Assembly: GCA_910574885.1 (NCBI GenBank)
Contig: CAJTDD010000004.1
Location: 186,001-250,000, forward strand
DNA length: 64,000 bases
Reading direction: 5' to 3'
Origin: Lachnospiraceae bacterium
GTDB lineage: Bacteria; Bacillota; Clostridia; Lachnospirales; Lachnospiraceae
Shown: in pieces, positions 26,838-33,904 of the stretch
How positions within the stretch are numbered: the stretch's first letter is position 1
How the letters are laid out: every line of letters begins with the position of its first letter
Position numbers and translations under genes: made by a program
Notes under the pieces: model-generated
The model's database searches: none
What the model was told of the DNA's origin: nothing
What the model saw: the letters and a program-made list of their open reading frames with translations, nothing else

Positions 26838-28822
26838 TTTCTTAAAAAAATTTCCTGCTCTTCTTTTGAATAAAAATGCTCCATATATGGATGATTGCAA
26901 TAATAATACTCGATATACTCTGCCGGAAGCTTCATTCTTTTCTTTACCTCTTTATAAATATGGGCGTATTCTTTCCGCTCACCTACATTATCATTTTGCA
27001 GTTCAAATTCGGAAACACCTGCAAAATCTCTGATAACGTTCTCTAATTCTGTGATTTTTTCTATTTTAAAAAGTAGGATTTCCGCATTGTCAGATGAAAT
27101 GATTGTGTATCCTTTTTCCTTGTCAAAGGGGTAATCCAATACATTGACATCGCATAATTCTCTTAATTCTTCCTCAAACCATTCAAATAATCTGTTCTGA
27201 ATCTTTCCCATCAATTCAGAAACAGCTTGCAAAAACGTTTTTCCTTTTCTTAATCTTTCTGCAAAAAAACGGTCGGCAACACCGCTTCCAATCCATTGAA
27301 ACACGGTGGATAAATCGGTCGCGATTGGTTCTCTTATCATTGTTATGATTTTCTTACCTTTCATCCTATTTTTTATAGAATCCACATAACCGGGAAAATG
27401 GGAACTAAACACGTTTGTATTCTTTATCAACTCTTCGTGATTTTCACCCAATATCAATTCCCCAATCATATCGTTTTTGAAAAAGAATCTATGTACATGC
27501 GCATTCTTGACTCCCTCATTCCATAGACTTTTTACGATAGTTGAGGAGCCTACTTTCCCGTTTTGATAGACTAAAATAGGATATCTACATGCATTTTTTA
27601 CAACATCTCCCCGCATTTTCAATTCTCTGTACCACAAGGTAAACCGTTCTGCATCGGATTCTATATCTACTGGTTTATTAATTGTATATTTCCATATTAA
27701 TTCTGTCGCAAAGGCAGAAAATCCTCCCCCTGCGTACATCAATGTCTGTTCGATTTCTCTTCTCATATCCGCATTTTCCACGGCAATAATAAACAATACA
27801 TTTTCTTTGTTTTCGATCTCAGCGATGGAAAAAACTATTCCGCCCATCCATTCCATATGGCGCTTTCCGGCATCCCGGTCACAAAAATCGTATCTGGTGA
27901 TTCCCAAATCCCGGAGCATCTTTGCTATTCTTTTCCCATAATTCCCGGCTCCGTAGATGATGATTTCCTTGTCCCTCAGAGATTCTCTATCTTCTAACAC
28001 AGCATAATCCATATATTTTTTTTGTGGGATTACAATTTCTTTCCTGTATTGTTCTTCCAGTTCAGTTAAATCGGCTTTTCGCTCCTGTCTTGTCACCAAT
28101 ATTTCATATAAATCAATGATAAATTTTTCCTGCGTGTTCCGGACATCTTCACATGAATAATGGGAATGGCAGTATGCATGAGTTACAATCTGATTAAACT
28201 CCTGCTTCAAACCATTGTCCGGTTTACGGCCGAAGATCTGGCTGAATGATTCAAATACCTTGGAATTGTCCAGAATCTCTCGGTAATCTACCAACAGATA
28301 TTTCTTATTTCTGAGAAACCTTAATATGCTGAGATTATAATGGCTCCACAGCAAGAGACTATGCTTGCTGGTGTATCCATCCCGTTTCCTTAGGGACTCC
28401 ATTACTTCTAAAGGGTTCCGAAATATCCATATATATGCAGTTTCAACCCCCAGCCCATCTAAAATTTTCTCCCATAACGGAAGCAATACCGATATTCGTG
28501 GGTCTTTTATGGCAACCGTATCGCTTTTCAAAAGTAATCTTTGGACAATCTCTTTTAATTTTTCTATCTTTTTGATGATCTGCGGATGATGATAATCCGG
28601 TTCTGCCAAAGTCAAGCTGTACCATTCTCTTCCGCATAAACGTAATATTTCATCATTGGTCTTTGTGATCTCAATATTTTCAAAGAACCCGCCCGGATTG
28701 TCCCTTGCGGCGCCCATTAATTCTGCTTTTTCTCCCAAGTAGGCGCCCATATGTTGGCAGAGCTGCGCCGCAACGGATGTTCCGCTTCTATGCATTCCTG
28801 CTATGATAACAACCTTTTTCAT
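26825..28822 (-). CDS. Two-headed sulfotransferase-like protein with central Rossmann-like domain
   Basis: 665 residues and the first gene of the operon. The N-terminal domain has a PAPS 5'-phosphosulfate loop GMHRSGTS (9-16) and a 3'-phosphate motif FRNPLEVMESLRKR (134-147). Residues 285-370 are an accessory alpha/beta domain (IIIYGAGNYGKRIAKML). The C-terminal domain (about 412-665) has a second loop NGKVGSST (421-428) and TMIREPIATDLSTVFQ (494-509), resembling the putative capsular-polysaccharide synthesis/sulfotransferase family. Both ends therefore look able to bind PAPS. No signal peptide, so it acts in the cytoplasm where PAPS is made by CysD/NC from the same operon. The acceptor is unknown, presumably a glycan. 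Confidence 0.85.
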   Translation of the reverse strand: MKKVVIIAGMHRSGTSVAAQLCQHMGAYLGEKAELMGAARDNPGGFFENIEITKTNDEILRLCGREWYSLTLAEPDYHHPQIIKKIEKLKEIVQRLLLKSDTVAIKDPRISVLLPLWEKILDGLGVETAYIWIFRNPLEVMESLRKRDGYTSKHSLLLWSHYNLSILRFLRNKKYLLVDYREILDNSKVFESFSQIFGRKPDNGLKQEFNQIVTHAYCHSHYSCEDVRNTQEKFIIDLYEILVTRQERKADLTELEEQYRKEIVIPQKKYMDYAVLEDRESLRDKEIIIYGAGNYGKRIAKMLRDLGITRYDFCDRDAGKRHMEWMGGIVFSIAEIENKENVLFIIAVENADMRREIEQTLMYAGGGFSAFATELIWKYTINKPVDIESDAERFTLWYRELKMRGDVVKNACRYPILVYQNGKVGSSTIVKSLWNEGVKNAHVHRFFFKNDMIGELILGENHEELIKNTNVFSSHFPGYVDSIKNRMKGKKIITMIREPIATDLSTVFQWIGSGVADRFFAERLRKGKTFLQAVSELMGKIQNRLFEWFEEELRELCDVNVLDYPFDKEKGYTIISSDNAEILLFKIEKITELENVIRDFAGVSEFELQNDNVGERKEYAHIYKEVKKRMKLPAEYIEYYYCNHPYMEHFYSKEEQEIFLRKWNQ

Positions 28823-28871
28823 TTATCAGTTTTACTCCTTATACTTGCTTTTTCTGCGTGCTTTTAATTTA

Positions 28872-28891
28872 ATATAGTACATATACTATAT
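28872..28891. promoter_or_regulatory. Perfect inverted repeat over the operon promoter (candidate operator)
   Basis: ATATAGTA, 4 bases, TACTATAT: eight-base perfect arms that overlap the predicted -10 and spacer of the glycan-operon promoter. Likely a binding site for a dimeric repressor or activator not encoded nearby. Confidence 0.5.
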
Positions 28892-28903
28892 ATTTTTGTT
28901 CAA
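28874..28903 (-). promoter_or_regulatory. Predicted promoter of the sulfated-glycan operon
   Basis: On the minus strand: TTGAAC, 18 bases, TACTAT, about 50 bases before the sulfotransferase ATG at 28822, which has AAGGAG 12 bases upstream. The -10 lies inside the inverted repeat at 28872-28891. Confidence 0.5.
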
Positions 28904-28977
28904 ATAAGACACATTGGTCATCTCTTATGTAATCGATGATGCAGATTATCTCCGCTTCGCTCCCCGCTACATCATAT

Positions 28978-29145
28978 CTTGTCACCAACCGTAGGTTGAT
29001 GACCTGCGTGCGCATCAGCGCACTTCCTCTTGTCTTGTCACCAACCGTAGGTTGATGACCTGCGTGCGCATCAGCGCACTTCCTCTTGTCTTGTCACCAA
29101 CCGCAGGTTGATGACCTGCGTGCGCATCAGCTCACTATACATTCC
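28978..29145. repeat. Three tandem copies of a 56-bp hairpin-forming unit
   Basis: Units start at 28978, 29034 and 29090. The first two are identical. The third has T to C in the first loop and G to T near the end, then diverges after about 43 bases. Each unit contains CAACC-GTA-GGTTG and GTGCGC-ATCA-GCGCAC hairpins (the third copy has lost one base of the latter). There is no unique spacer between units, so this is not a CRISPR array. It lies between the TnpB-like gene and the glycan operon, both read leftward, where the guide-RNA and right end of a TnpB element would be expected. Confidence 0.8.
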
Positions 29146-29149
29146 CATG

Positions 29150-29320
29150 TTCGCGAGGTCTTGGCATACCCAATACGCAACGTTCTATTGCCTTCTAATG
29201 CCGACTTTTATTTTTTATATCATGAATACGCTCCCCAGTCCTTTCGGTGAAATACCGGCTTACCGCCGCTATTCATCTAAGCAGCTATTCTTATGACCTT
29301 TCTCCTTATTTTTAAGCAGT
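29150..29320 (-). other. Structured non-coding region 3' of the TnpB-like gene (candidate guide-RNA scaffold)
   Basis: No gene is seen. On the minus strand two strong stem-loops follow the stop codon at 29321. One has arms ATGAATA and TATTCAT (about 29276 to 29222) enclosing a CGGT/ACCG stem. The next has outer arms GTC/GAC and GGCAT/ATGCC and inner arms CAATA/TATTG (about 29204 to 29157). In IS200/IS605-type elements the omega/reRNA overlaps the tnpB 3' end and continues into such structured sequence. Assignment as RNA is inference. Confidence 0.4.
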
Positions 29321-30640
29321 TTAATACAATACTCCATCTCCGAGTCCGCGCTTTTTCGCATTCTTTGCCGCATTGATTTTCTCCTCTGTCTGGTATCCGC
29401 AGGCTTCACATAGGAATATCCCTTCCCGTTTTTCCCCCAGGCGCCCGCATCGACTGCATTCCTTACTGATATCTTTTCCGATTACTTCCACAATCTCTAC
29501 CGAATGCTCGCGGCATTTCTGCGTGAATCTGCTGCGGATATATCCTCTCTGCCACAGAGTGTTGTAATGATTCAGCTTCTTGCTTACTCCTTTTCCGCCT
29601 GGTTTGGGAAGCCGGGGGATATAGACGATTCTGGGTTTCTCTGTCCTAAGAAAACGGTTCAGCTCTTGGTTAATATAGCTATGGAGCCGTTCCTCATACC
29701 GCTTTTTCTTATTGCGATACTTTATCCTTCCCGGATTGTCTGCCTTATTTCGCATGTAACTCCCCGTCTGTTTCCGAATCCAGTCCGCATACTCTGTCTG
29801 GTAACTTCCAAGCATTTCTCCGTACCGATTTCCCCCGTCTGTCGTAAACATCGTACACATTCCCACTGACACGCCTACTTGGTTCGTATAATCTGCATGT
29901 TCACGGACTGCCGTCTGAATTGGAACTTTAATCTCTATACCTGCCTTGTCCGGATACAATTTTATATATAGCTGAGATTGGTACTGGTTATGATCCGTCA
30001 GCGGTATGAAGACCCGTTTCCGCTTCTGCTTTACGGAAATGTAGATTCCGTGGTCTGCATAACGGTACGCCCTCTCGGCTATGGAAAATCCTGCCGCAAT
30101 ATCCGTATGCAGCTTTCCAAGGTGTCTGCGTACCTGCCTGCAAAGATAGTTGTGGAGCTTTTTTACCTCTACTTCCCTCGCCAACAAATCATATTGCTTC
30201 TGAAGCTCCGGTTTCAATACGACTTGCTTCTGGTTTAATACCGCCTCAAACCCATTGTTGACTTTCAGTAAAAAACGGAGGTAGTGCTTTTCTTTTTCCG
30301 TGAATCCGTCGTTGCGTCCTGTCAATTTCAGGATTTTTGATTTCGTATCTGTCCACTGGCATTTTATATCTCCCAATGCGTCAAAAATGGCAAGATAATA
30401 ATATACAGATGGAATTCCAAGCCTTTCCCGCAACCCGTCCTTCGTCATCTCGTTCTGTACCGTATACCCGGGGTAAATCTTTGACAGGCTGCCGATACCT
30501 CCGTAACGCTGGTATATGTAATTCTTTACTGTGCGGTAATCCTCTGCGACTTCCTGAAGTTTTTTCATATCATCTGCGCTGACAGGCTCTCTGTTGTGCT
30601 GGCAAACTGTCTTACACAATTTTTTTTGATTCATCTTCAT
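29321..30640 (-). CDS. Nuclease-dead TnpB homologue (TldR-like candidate)
   Basis: 439 residues, the usual TnpB length. The C-terminal zinc ribbon is intact (C395, C398, C411, C414) and the NAAKNA tail of RuvC-III is recognisable, so the family is clear. The RuvC acidic residues are all replaced. RuvC-I reads VGVSVG (Ser258 where GIDLG has Asp), RuvC-II reads IVYIPRL (Pro342 where VVIEDL has Glu), and RuvC-III reads TEEKINAA (Lys421 where DRDVNAA has Asp). It should therefore bind but not cut DNA. Domesticated nuclease-dead TnpBs (TldRs) are known RNA-guided transcription repressors. No TnpA transposase gene is adjacent. The start lacks a good ribosome site and no promoter is seen directly upstream in the present orientation. 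Confidence 0.8.
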   Translation of the reverse strand: MKMNQKKLCKTVCQHNREPVSADDMKKLQEVAEDYRTVKNYIYQRYGGIGSLSKIYPGYTVQNEMTKDGLRERLGIPSVYYYLAIFDALGDIKCQWTDTKSKILKLTGRNDGFTEKEKHYLRFLLKVNNGFEAVLNQKQVVLKPELQKQYDLLAREVEVKKLHNYLCRQVRRHLGKLHTDIAAGFSIAERAYRYADHGIYISVKQKRKRVFIPLTDHNQYQSQLYIKLYPDKAGIEIKVPIQTAVREHADYTNQVGVSVGMCTMFTTDGGNRYGEMLGSYQTEYADWIRKQTGSYMRNKADNPGRIKYRNKKKRYEERLHSYINQELNRFLRTEKPRIVYIPRLPKPGGKGVSKKLNHYNTLWQRGYIRSRFTQKCREHSVEIVEVIGKDISKECSRCGRLGEKREGIFLCEACGYQTEEKINAAKNAKKRGLGDGVLY

Positions 30641-30750
30641 TTCATAAACCTGTACCCAAGAGGTACACCGTAATGCATGCCTTAGGGCGGACGCTCTCCA
30701 TCAAAATATTTTTTATGTATTGCTGAATCCTGATTCCGAGATTTGACAGA

Positions 30751-30779
30751 TTTCACAGATTACCCCAATCTATGAAAAA
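30751..30779. promoter_or_regulatory. Left recombination core-like site (inverted relative to right site)
   Basis: Arms TTTCACAGATT and AATCTATGAAA (one mismatch from a perfect dyad) around a 5-base core ACCCC, the layout of a tyrosine-recombinase core site. The same site occurs at 32128-32156 in the opposite direction (core GGGGT); 25 of 29 positions agree when one is reverse-complemented. It lies 31 bases past the recombinase stop codon. Extra ACAGATT half-copies lie just to its left. Confidence 0.65.
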
Positions 30780-30810
30780 TTTACCGTCAGCTCTGATTAC
30801 ATCGTACTTT

Positions 30811-31932
30811 CTATTCCTCCTGACCCACAAAACGACCATAAATAGCCGACACGGAATTCATATGCTGACGCTTCGTTTCCGCCGTGGGATGTACGTAACG
30901 GTTCAATGTGATTTTCACATCTGAGTGACCTAAGATTTCACTGAGACATTTGATATCCATCCCGCTGCTGACGCAGTTTGTCGCAAAAGTATGGCGCAAA
31001 ATATGAAAATTTTTCTTTTTCACATTGGCGGCCTCAAGGTATTTTCGGAACTTATTCTGATATGTCCGCGGCTCCATAGGCTTGTCTTTATTGATGACAT
31101 ATTCCCCGTCGTTGTCATAGCAGCGGAGCAGTAATTTTACAAGTTCATCCGGCAAAGGGATTTCTCTCTTTGAACATATACTTTTCGGCTCTCCTTCTAA
31201 CAGCGTCGTCCTGACGTCGCATCCCTCCACTGCAATCCGCTGTACGGTCGTGTTCACCTGTAACATTTTTCCAGCAAAATCAATGTCATTCCATTTGAGG
31301 GAACAGATTTCCCCTAAGCGCAATCCCGTGGAAATGCAGATGATAATCCCCAGTTTACAGGCATCCATCCCATCATACAGGCATCGCAGAAGCCGCTCTT
31401 GTTCTGACAGGTTCAGAATCTCCACCGGTTTCGTAAAGGTTTTGCTTCTCGGGCTGGAATATCTGAGTGAAGGAACCTGATAATGGAGAACCGCATAAGA
31501 AAGTATCTGATTCAATACACATGAGATACTTTTGTGCAGGCTGTCGGACATCATCTCCGACTTTTCATTTTGAAATACTCCTATTACCGTTTCCTCTGTA
31601 AGCTCAGAAAACAGAAGATTTCCTAGCTTTTCTCGAATATGGGTCTCATAAATAATACGGTATTTTGTATAGGTTGCATGTTTTTTCTGATTCCTCGTGG
31701 CTTGCAGCCATTCCTCTGCCACAGTATGGAAATAAACCGCTGTATGGCATTCTTCTTCTTTTCTCTTCTTTGCAGACAGCTTTGCTTCGGACAGCTTTTC
31801 TTTTACTTCACCGTACGTCTTTGCGTAAACAGAATGAAGGACGCTCCTGCCGCTTTCCGGCTCCTGCGTGTAGTATCTTCCCTCCCAACGTCCATCTTTT
31901 CTTTTTCTTATGTTTTCTCCGCGTCTCGGCAT
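30811..31932 (-). CDS. Lone tyrosine recombinase/integrase
   Basis: 373 residues. It has a basic N-terminal arm-binding-like region (1-60), a core-binding SAM-like domain (about 65-165) and a catalytic domain with the complete set R205 (STGLRLGE), H310-x2-R313 (HILRHTF), H336 (LGHSD) and Y346 (NRYVH), so it should be active. It resembles Tn916/phage-type integrases, but no excisionase, relaxase or phage genes are near. It is bracketed by inverted core-like sites at 30751-30779 and 32128-32156, which suggests DNA inversion rather than a mobile-element remnant. AGGAGGG lies nine bases before the ATG. Confidence 0.92.
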   Translation of the reverse strand: MPRRGENIRKRKDGRWEGRYYTQEPESGRSVLHSVYAKTYGEVKEKLSEAKLSAKKRKEEECHTAVYFHTVAEEWLQATRNQKKHATYTKYRIIYETHIREKLGNLLFSELTEETVIGVFQNEKSEMMSDSLHKSISCVLNQILSYAVLHYQVPSLRYSSPRSKTFTKPVEILNLSEQERLLRCLYDGMDACKLGIIICISTGLRLGEICSLKWNDIDFAGKMLQVNTTVQRIAVEGCDVRTTLLEGEPKSICSKREIPLPDELVKLLLRCYDNDGEYVINKDKPMEPRTYQNKFRKYLEAANVKKKNFHILRHTFATNCVSSGMDIKCLSEILGHSDVKITLNRYVHPTAETKRQHMNSVSAIYGRFVGQEE

Positions 31933-32010
31933 TTCCAGAATCCCTCCTGACCATTATTTTGACCACAAATAGAAATAGGTCTGTTGTTTTCATGTGTATT
32001 TTGCGCTATA

Positions 32011-32039
32011 TTTATACAGAATTCCTATAAATCTGTGAA
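32011..32039 (-). promoter_or_regulatory. Predicted recombinase promoter overlapping a core half-site
   Basis: On the minus strand: TTCACA, 17 bases, TATAAA, about 75 bases before the recombinase ATG. The -35 lies inside AATCTGTGAAA (32030-32040, plus strand), an exact copy of the arm consensus of the core sites. Recombinase bound there could shut off its own promoter. Confidence 0.5.
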
Positions 32040-32055
32040 AAATTTTTACATTTGA

Positions 32056-32084
32056 TTGACAAACCCATGGTTTGAAAGTATAAT
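32056..32084 (+). promoter_or_regulatory. Consensus SigA promoter facing outward inside the invertible segment
   Basis: TTGACA, 17 bases, TATAAT: a perfect consensus. It points rightward toward the right core site (44 bases on) and then a 23-bp hairpin, and no gene lies in between. If the segment between the core sites inverts, it would point leftward into the TnpB-like gene and the glycan operon. Confidence 0.8.
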
Positions 32085-32127
32085 AATGCAAGCGGAAGGG
32101 ATTGTATGAGATTTTTTATATAGACAT

Positions 32128-32156
32128 TCTTTCGCAGATTGGGGTAATCTGCGAAA
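32128..32156. promoter_or_regulatory. Right recombination core-like site
   Basis: Perfect 11-base arms TTTCGCAGATT and AATCTGCGAAA around the core GGGGT, the reverse of the core at 30751-30779. See that entry. Confidence 0.65.
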
Positions 32157-32209
32157 AAAGATACAAAAGAAGGGGCAAAAGCGAATGCTTTTGCCCCTTC
32201 TTTTGTATC
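32154..32209 (-). terminator. Strong terminator hairpin (23-bp perfect stem)
   Basis: Arms of 23 bases (32160-32182 and 32187-32209, GATACAAAAG...CTTTTGTATC) with a 4-base loop. On the minus strand it is followed by TTTTTT, so it terminates the ATPase gene ending at 32231. It would also stop or stall transcripts from the rightward promoter at 32056-32084. Confidence 0.85.
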
Positions 32210-32230
32210 TTCATGCATGAAAACTCAACT

Positions 32231-33811
32231 CTATACAACTACCTCTAATATCCTTTTCCCGTCACAGATACTCTCAATTATCCCTGTCTGTTTATTTTTG
32301 TTAAAATTAAACGTCAATAAATACCCTCTGTCAAGACGATACTGTTCCAGATATCCCGCAAGCTGGGCTTTCCCATCATAATTGTATTGCCTGCCTCTCC
32401 ACAATTTCATCTCAATCACAAACTGTTTTCCTTTATAATCAACGATCACATCTGTCCTTGTCTTATCACGGGTCTGTGCTTCAATATAATAATTTCCCAC
32501 CCCATTGATGATTGGACGAAGAAACATAAGAAAAACCCGGCGTCCATCTTCCTCCAAAAATCTTTCATCCGCCTGCGCAAATACGCTTTCAAAATATTCA
32601 TAAAATTTTCTCATTACAAGTTCCATTTGGAGCATTCCATGGGCGACAAACTGATTCCTTCCATACTCTGGCTCAGGCAATTCCTTGAGACTACTCTCTT
32701 CTTCCGATAAGAAAAAGTTATAAAGTTTCGTCTCAAAAATACGGTTTGCAACACACACGGCCTGTTCCTGTTCCTTCAAAAATCCAAACATGACTCCTAG
32801 CTGTATCACTGGAGCATCTGTCTCAAAGGTATATCTTCTCCCTTGAAATAGAATATTTTTCAACATCATGCTTAATTTCGGATATTCATACAGATGCTTG
32901 AGCATATCATCAAACAGTGTGTTCGGCTCTTTTAGAATCGTACGAACCGCCTCCAATACCCCCTGTTTGCTCCATGCGGCTTTCTTGTCCGGACAGACCC
33001 AACCTCCGGCAACCCGTTCGTCAATCAACTGACAAAGCCTTGATACCAGGTAAGGATATCCTGACGTATATTCGTAAAGCATCTGGCTGATTGCCCTCAC
33101 ATCCATGCCTGTATGCCAGTCTTCCTCATACATGTCCAGCATCGATGCAATCTCATTTGCGGAAAAACTCATATCCACCAGAAAATCTGCCGCTATGTTC
33201 CACGGACTATTATTCTTCCCTTCATCTTCCGGATGCAGCTTCAACTTCAAATTCTTAATATCATAGACGCCGGCCAATATGACTGATTGAAAGGTAACAT
33301 CTCTGCCAACCAACTGCTTTTGGTACTTTTCCCGCAAAATACTGAGAAATGAGAGAAAAATCTGATTGTCTGAACTTTTGTCAACCTCGTCTATCATTAA
33401 AATAATCTCTTTGGGACATTGCCTGCATAAGTTACTGATTTTTCTCCCCAACTCCCTCATCGGGAACCTGTCCGAGACAGGCTGATTCCACTCATCAATC
33501 ATTTCCGAAGAAACATCCTGCTCTCTCAAGGCATCGCTGATATCCATGATAAGTCCTTCCACAAGATTCGGCAAAGACTTGAAATATTCATCGGCTGCTT
33601 CAAAACTAAGGTGCAGTATCACATATCGTTCCCTTAACCGCTCTTCCAACAAATACAGCGTCGTAGTCTTTCCATACTGCCTTGCCTGATTTATCGTAAA
33701 ATAATATCCACGCTGGATATAGTCTGTAATGATCGTATCAATTTTCTCTGAGGTATCTACCATATAATGCTTTTCACGGACACAATTACCTGTTACATGA
33801 AACCGTCTCAT
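32231..33811 (-). CDS. AAA ATPase fused to PD-(D/E)XK nuclease-like domain
   Basis: About 526 residues from the ATG at 33811, preceded by AAGGCGG; the longer frame to 33934 runs through the divergent promoter region. P-loop RQYGKTTT (44-51), Walker B IILMIDEVDK, signature LAGVYDIKNLK and SPWNIAADF. The C-terminus (about 440-526) has a PDDEXK-like core: RTDVIVDY (Asp) and FVIEMKLW (Glu-x-Lys). It is a paralogue of the truncated gene at 1-1037. Proteins of this type are abundant in gut anaerobes. Neither nuclease activity nor a defence role has been firmly shown, so the function is left open. Confidence 0.87.
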   Translation of the reverse strand: MRRFHVTGNCVREKHYMVDTSEKIDTIITDYIQRGYYFTINQARQYGKTTTLYLLEERLRERYVILHLSFEAADEYFKSLPNLVEGLIMDISDALREQDVSSEMIDEWNQPVSDRFPMRELGRKISNLCRQCPKEIILMIDEVDKSSDNQIFLSFLSILREKYQKQLVGRDVTFQSVILAGVYDIKNLKLKLHPEDEGKNNSPWNIAADFLVDMSFSANEIASMLDMYEEDWHTGMDVRAISQMLYEYTSGYPYLVSRLCQLIDERVAGGWVCPDKKAAWSKQGVLEAVRTILKEPNTLFDDMLKHLYEYPKLSMMLKNILFQGRRYTFETDAPVIQLGVMFGFLKEQEQAVCVANRIFETKLYNFFLSEEESSLKELPEPEYGRNQFVAHGMLQMELVMRKFYEYFESVFAQADERFLEEDGRRVFLMFLRPIINGVGNYYIEAQTRDKTRTDVIVDYKGKQFVIEMKLWRGRQYNYDGKAQLAGYLEQYRLDRGYLLTFNFNKNKQTGIIESICDGKRILEVVV

Positions 33812-33871
33812 ACCACACCGCCTTTTCCAAACCATTTCAGGATACCTTATTGGACGAAGTCCACCCGCCCT

Positions 33872-33900
33872 GCAGGGGCATGCATTACGGGATGCCCCTA
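33872..33900. repeat. Hairpin in the leader of the leftward ATPase gene
   Basis: GGGGCAT and ATGCCCC arms around a 10-base loop, lying between the leftward promoter (33906-33934) and the ATG at 33811. It would fold in the 5' leader RNA. Purpose unknown. Confidence 0.5.
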
Positions 33901-33904
33901 CGGG

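Noticed and set aside
28978..29145. Possible CRISPR array
   Set aside because: The units are directly adjacent with no unique spacers, only three copies exist, and no cas genes are present.
29094..29163. Short leftward ORF through the repeats (starting MYSELMRTQV)
   Set aside because: The repeat unit of 56 bases is not a multiple of three, the frame closes in the next unit, and no ribosome site is present.
29321..30640. Ordinary active TnpB of an IS200/IS605 element
   Set aside because: All three RuvC acids are replaced and no TnpA gene adjoins it.
30767..32045. Direct repeats (AATCTRTGAAAAATTT) as attL/attR of a 1.3-kb integrated element
   Set aside because: The right copy is only a half-site without a core, while complete core-like sites occur in inverted orientation at 30751 and 32128. 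Inversion fits better, though excision is not excluded.
32128..32156. The palindrome as a simple transcription terminator
   Set aside because: It has a directional core repeated in inverted form at 30751 and no T-run in the present reading direction; the true terminator is the adjacent 23-bp hairpin.
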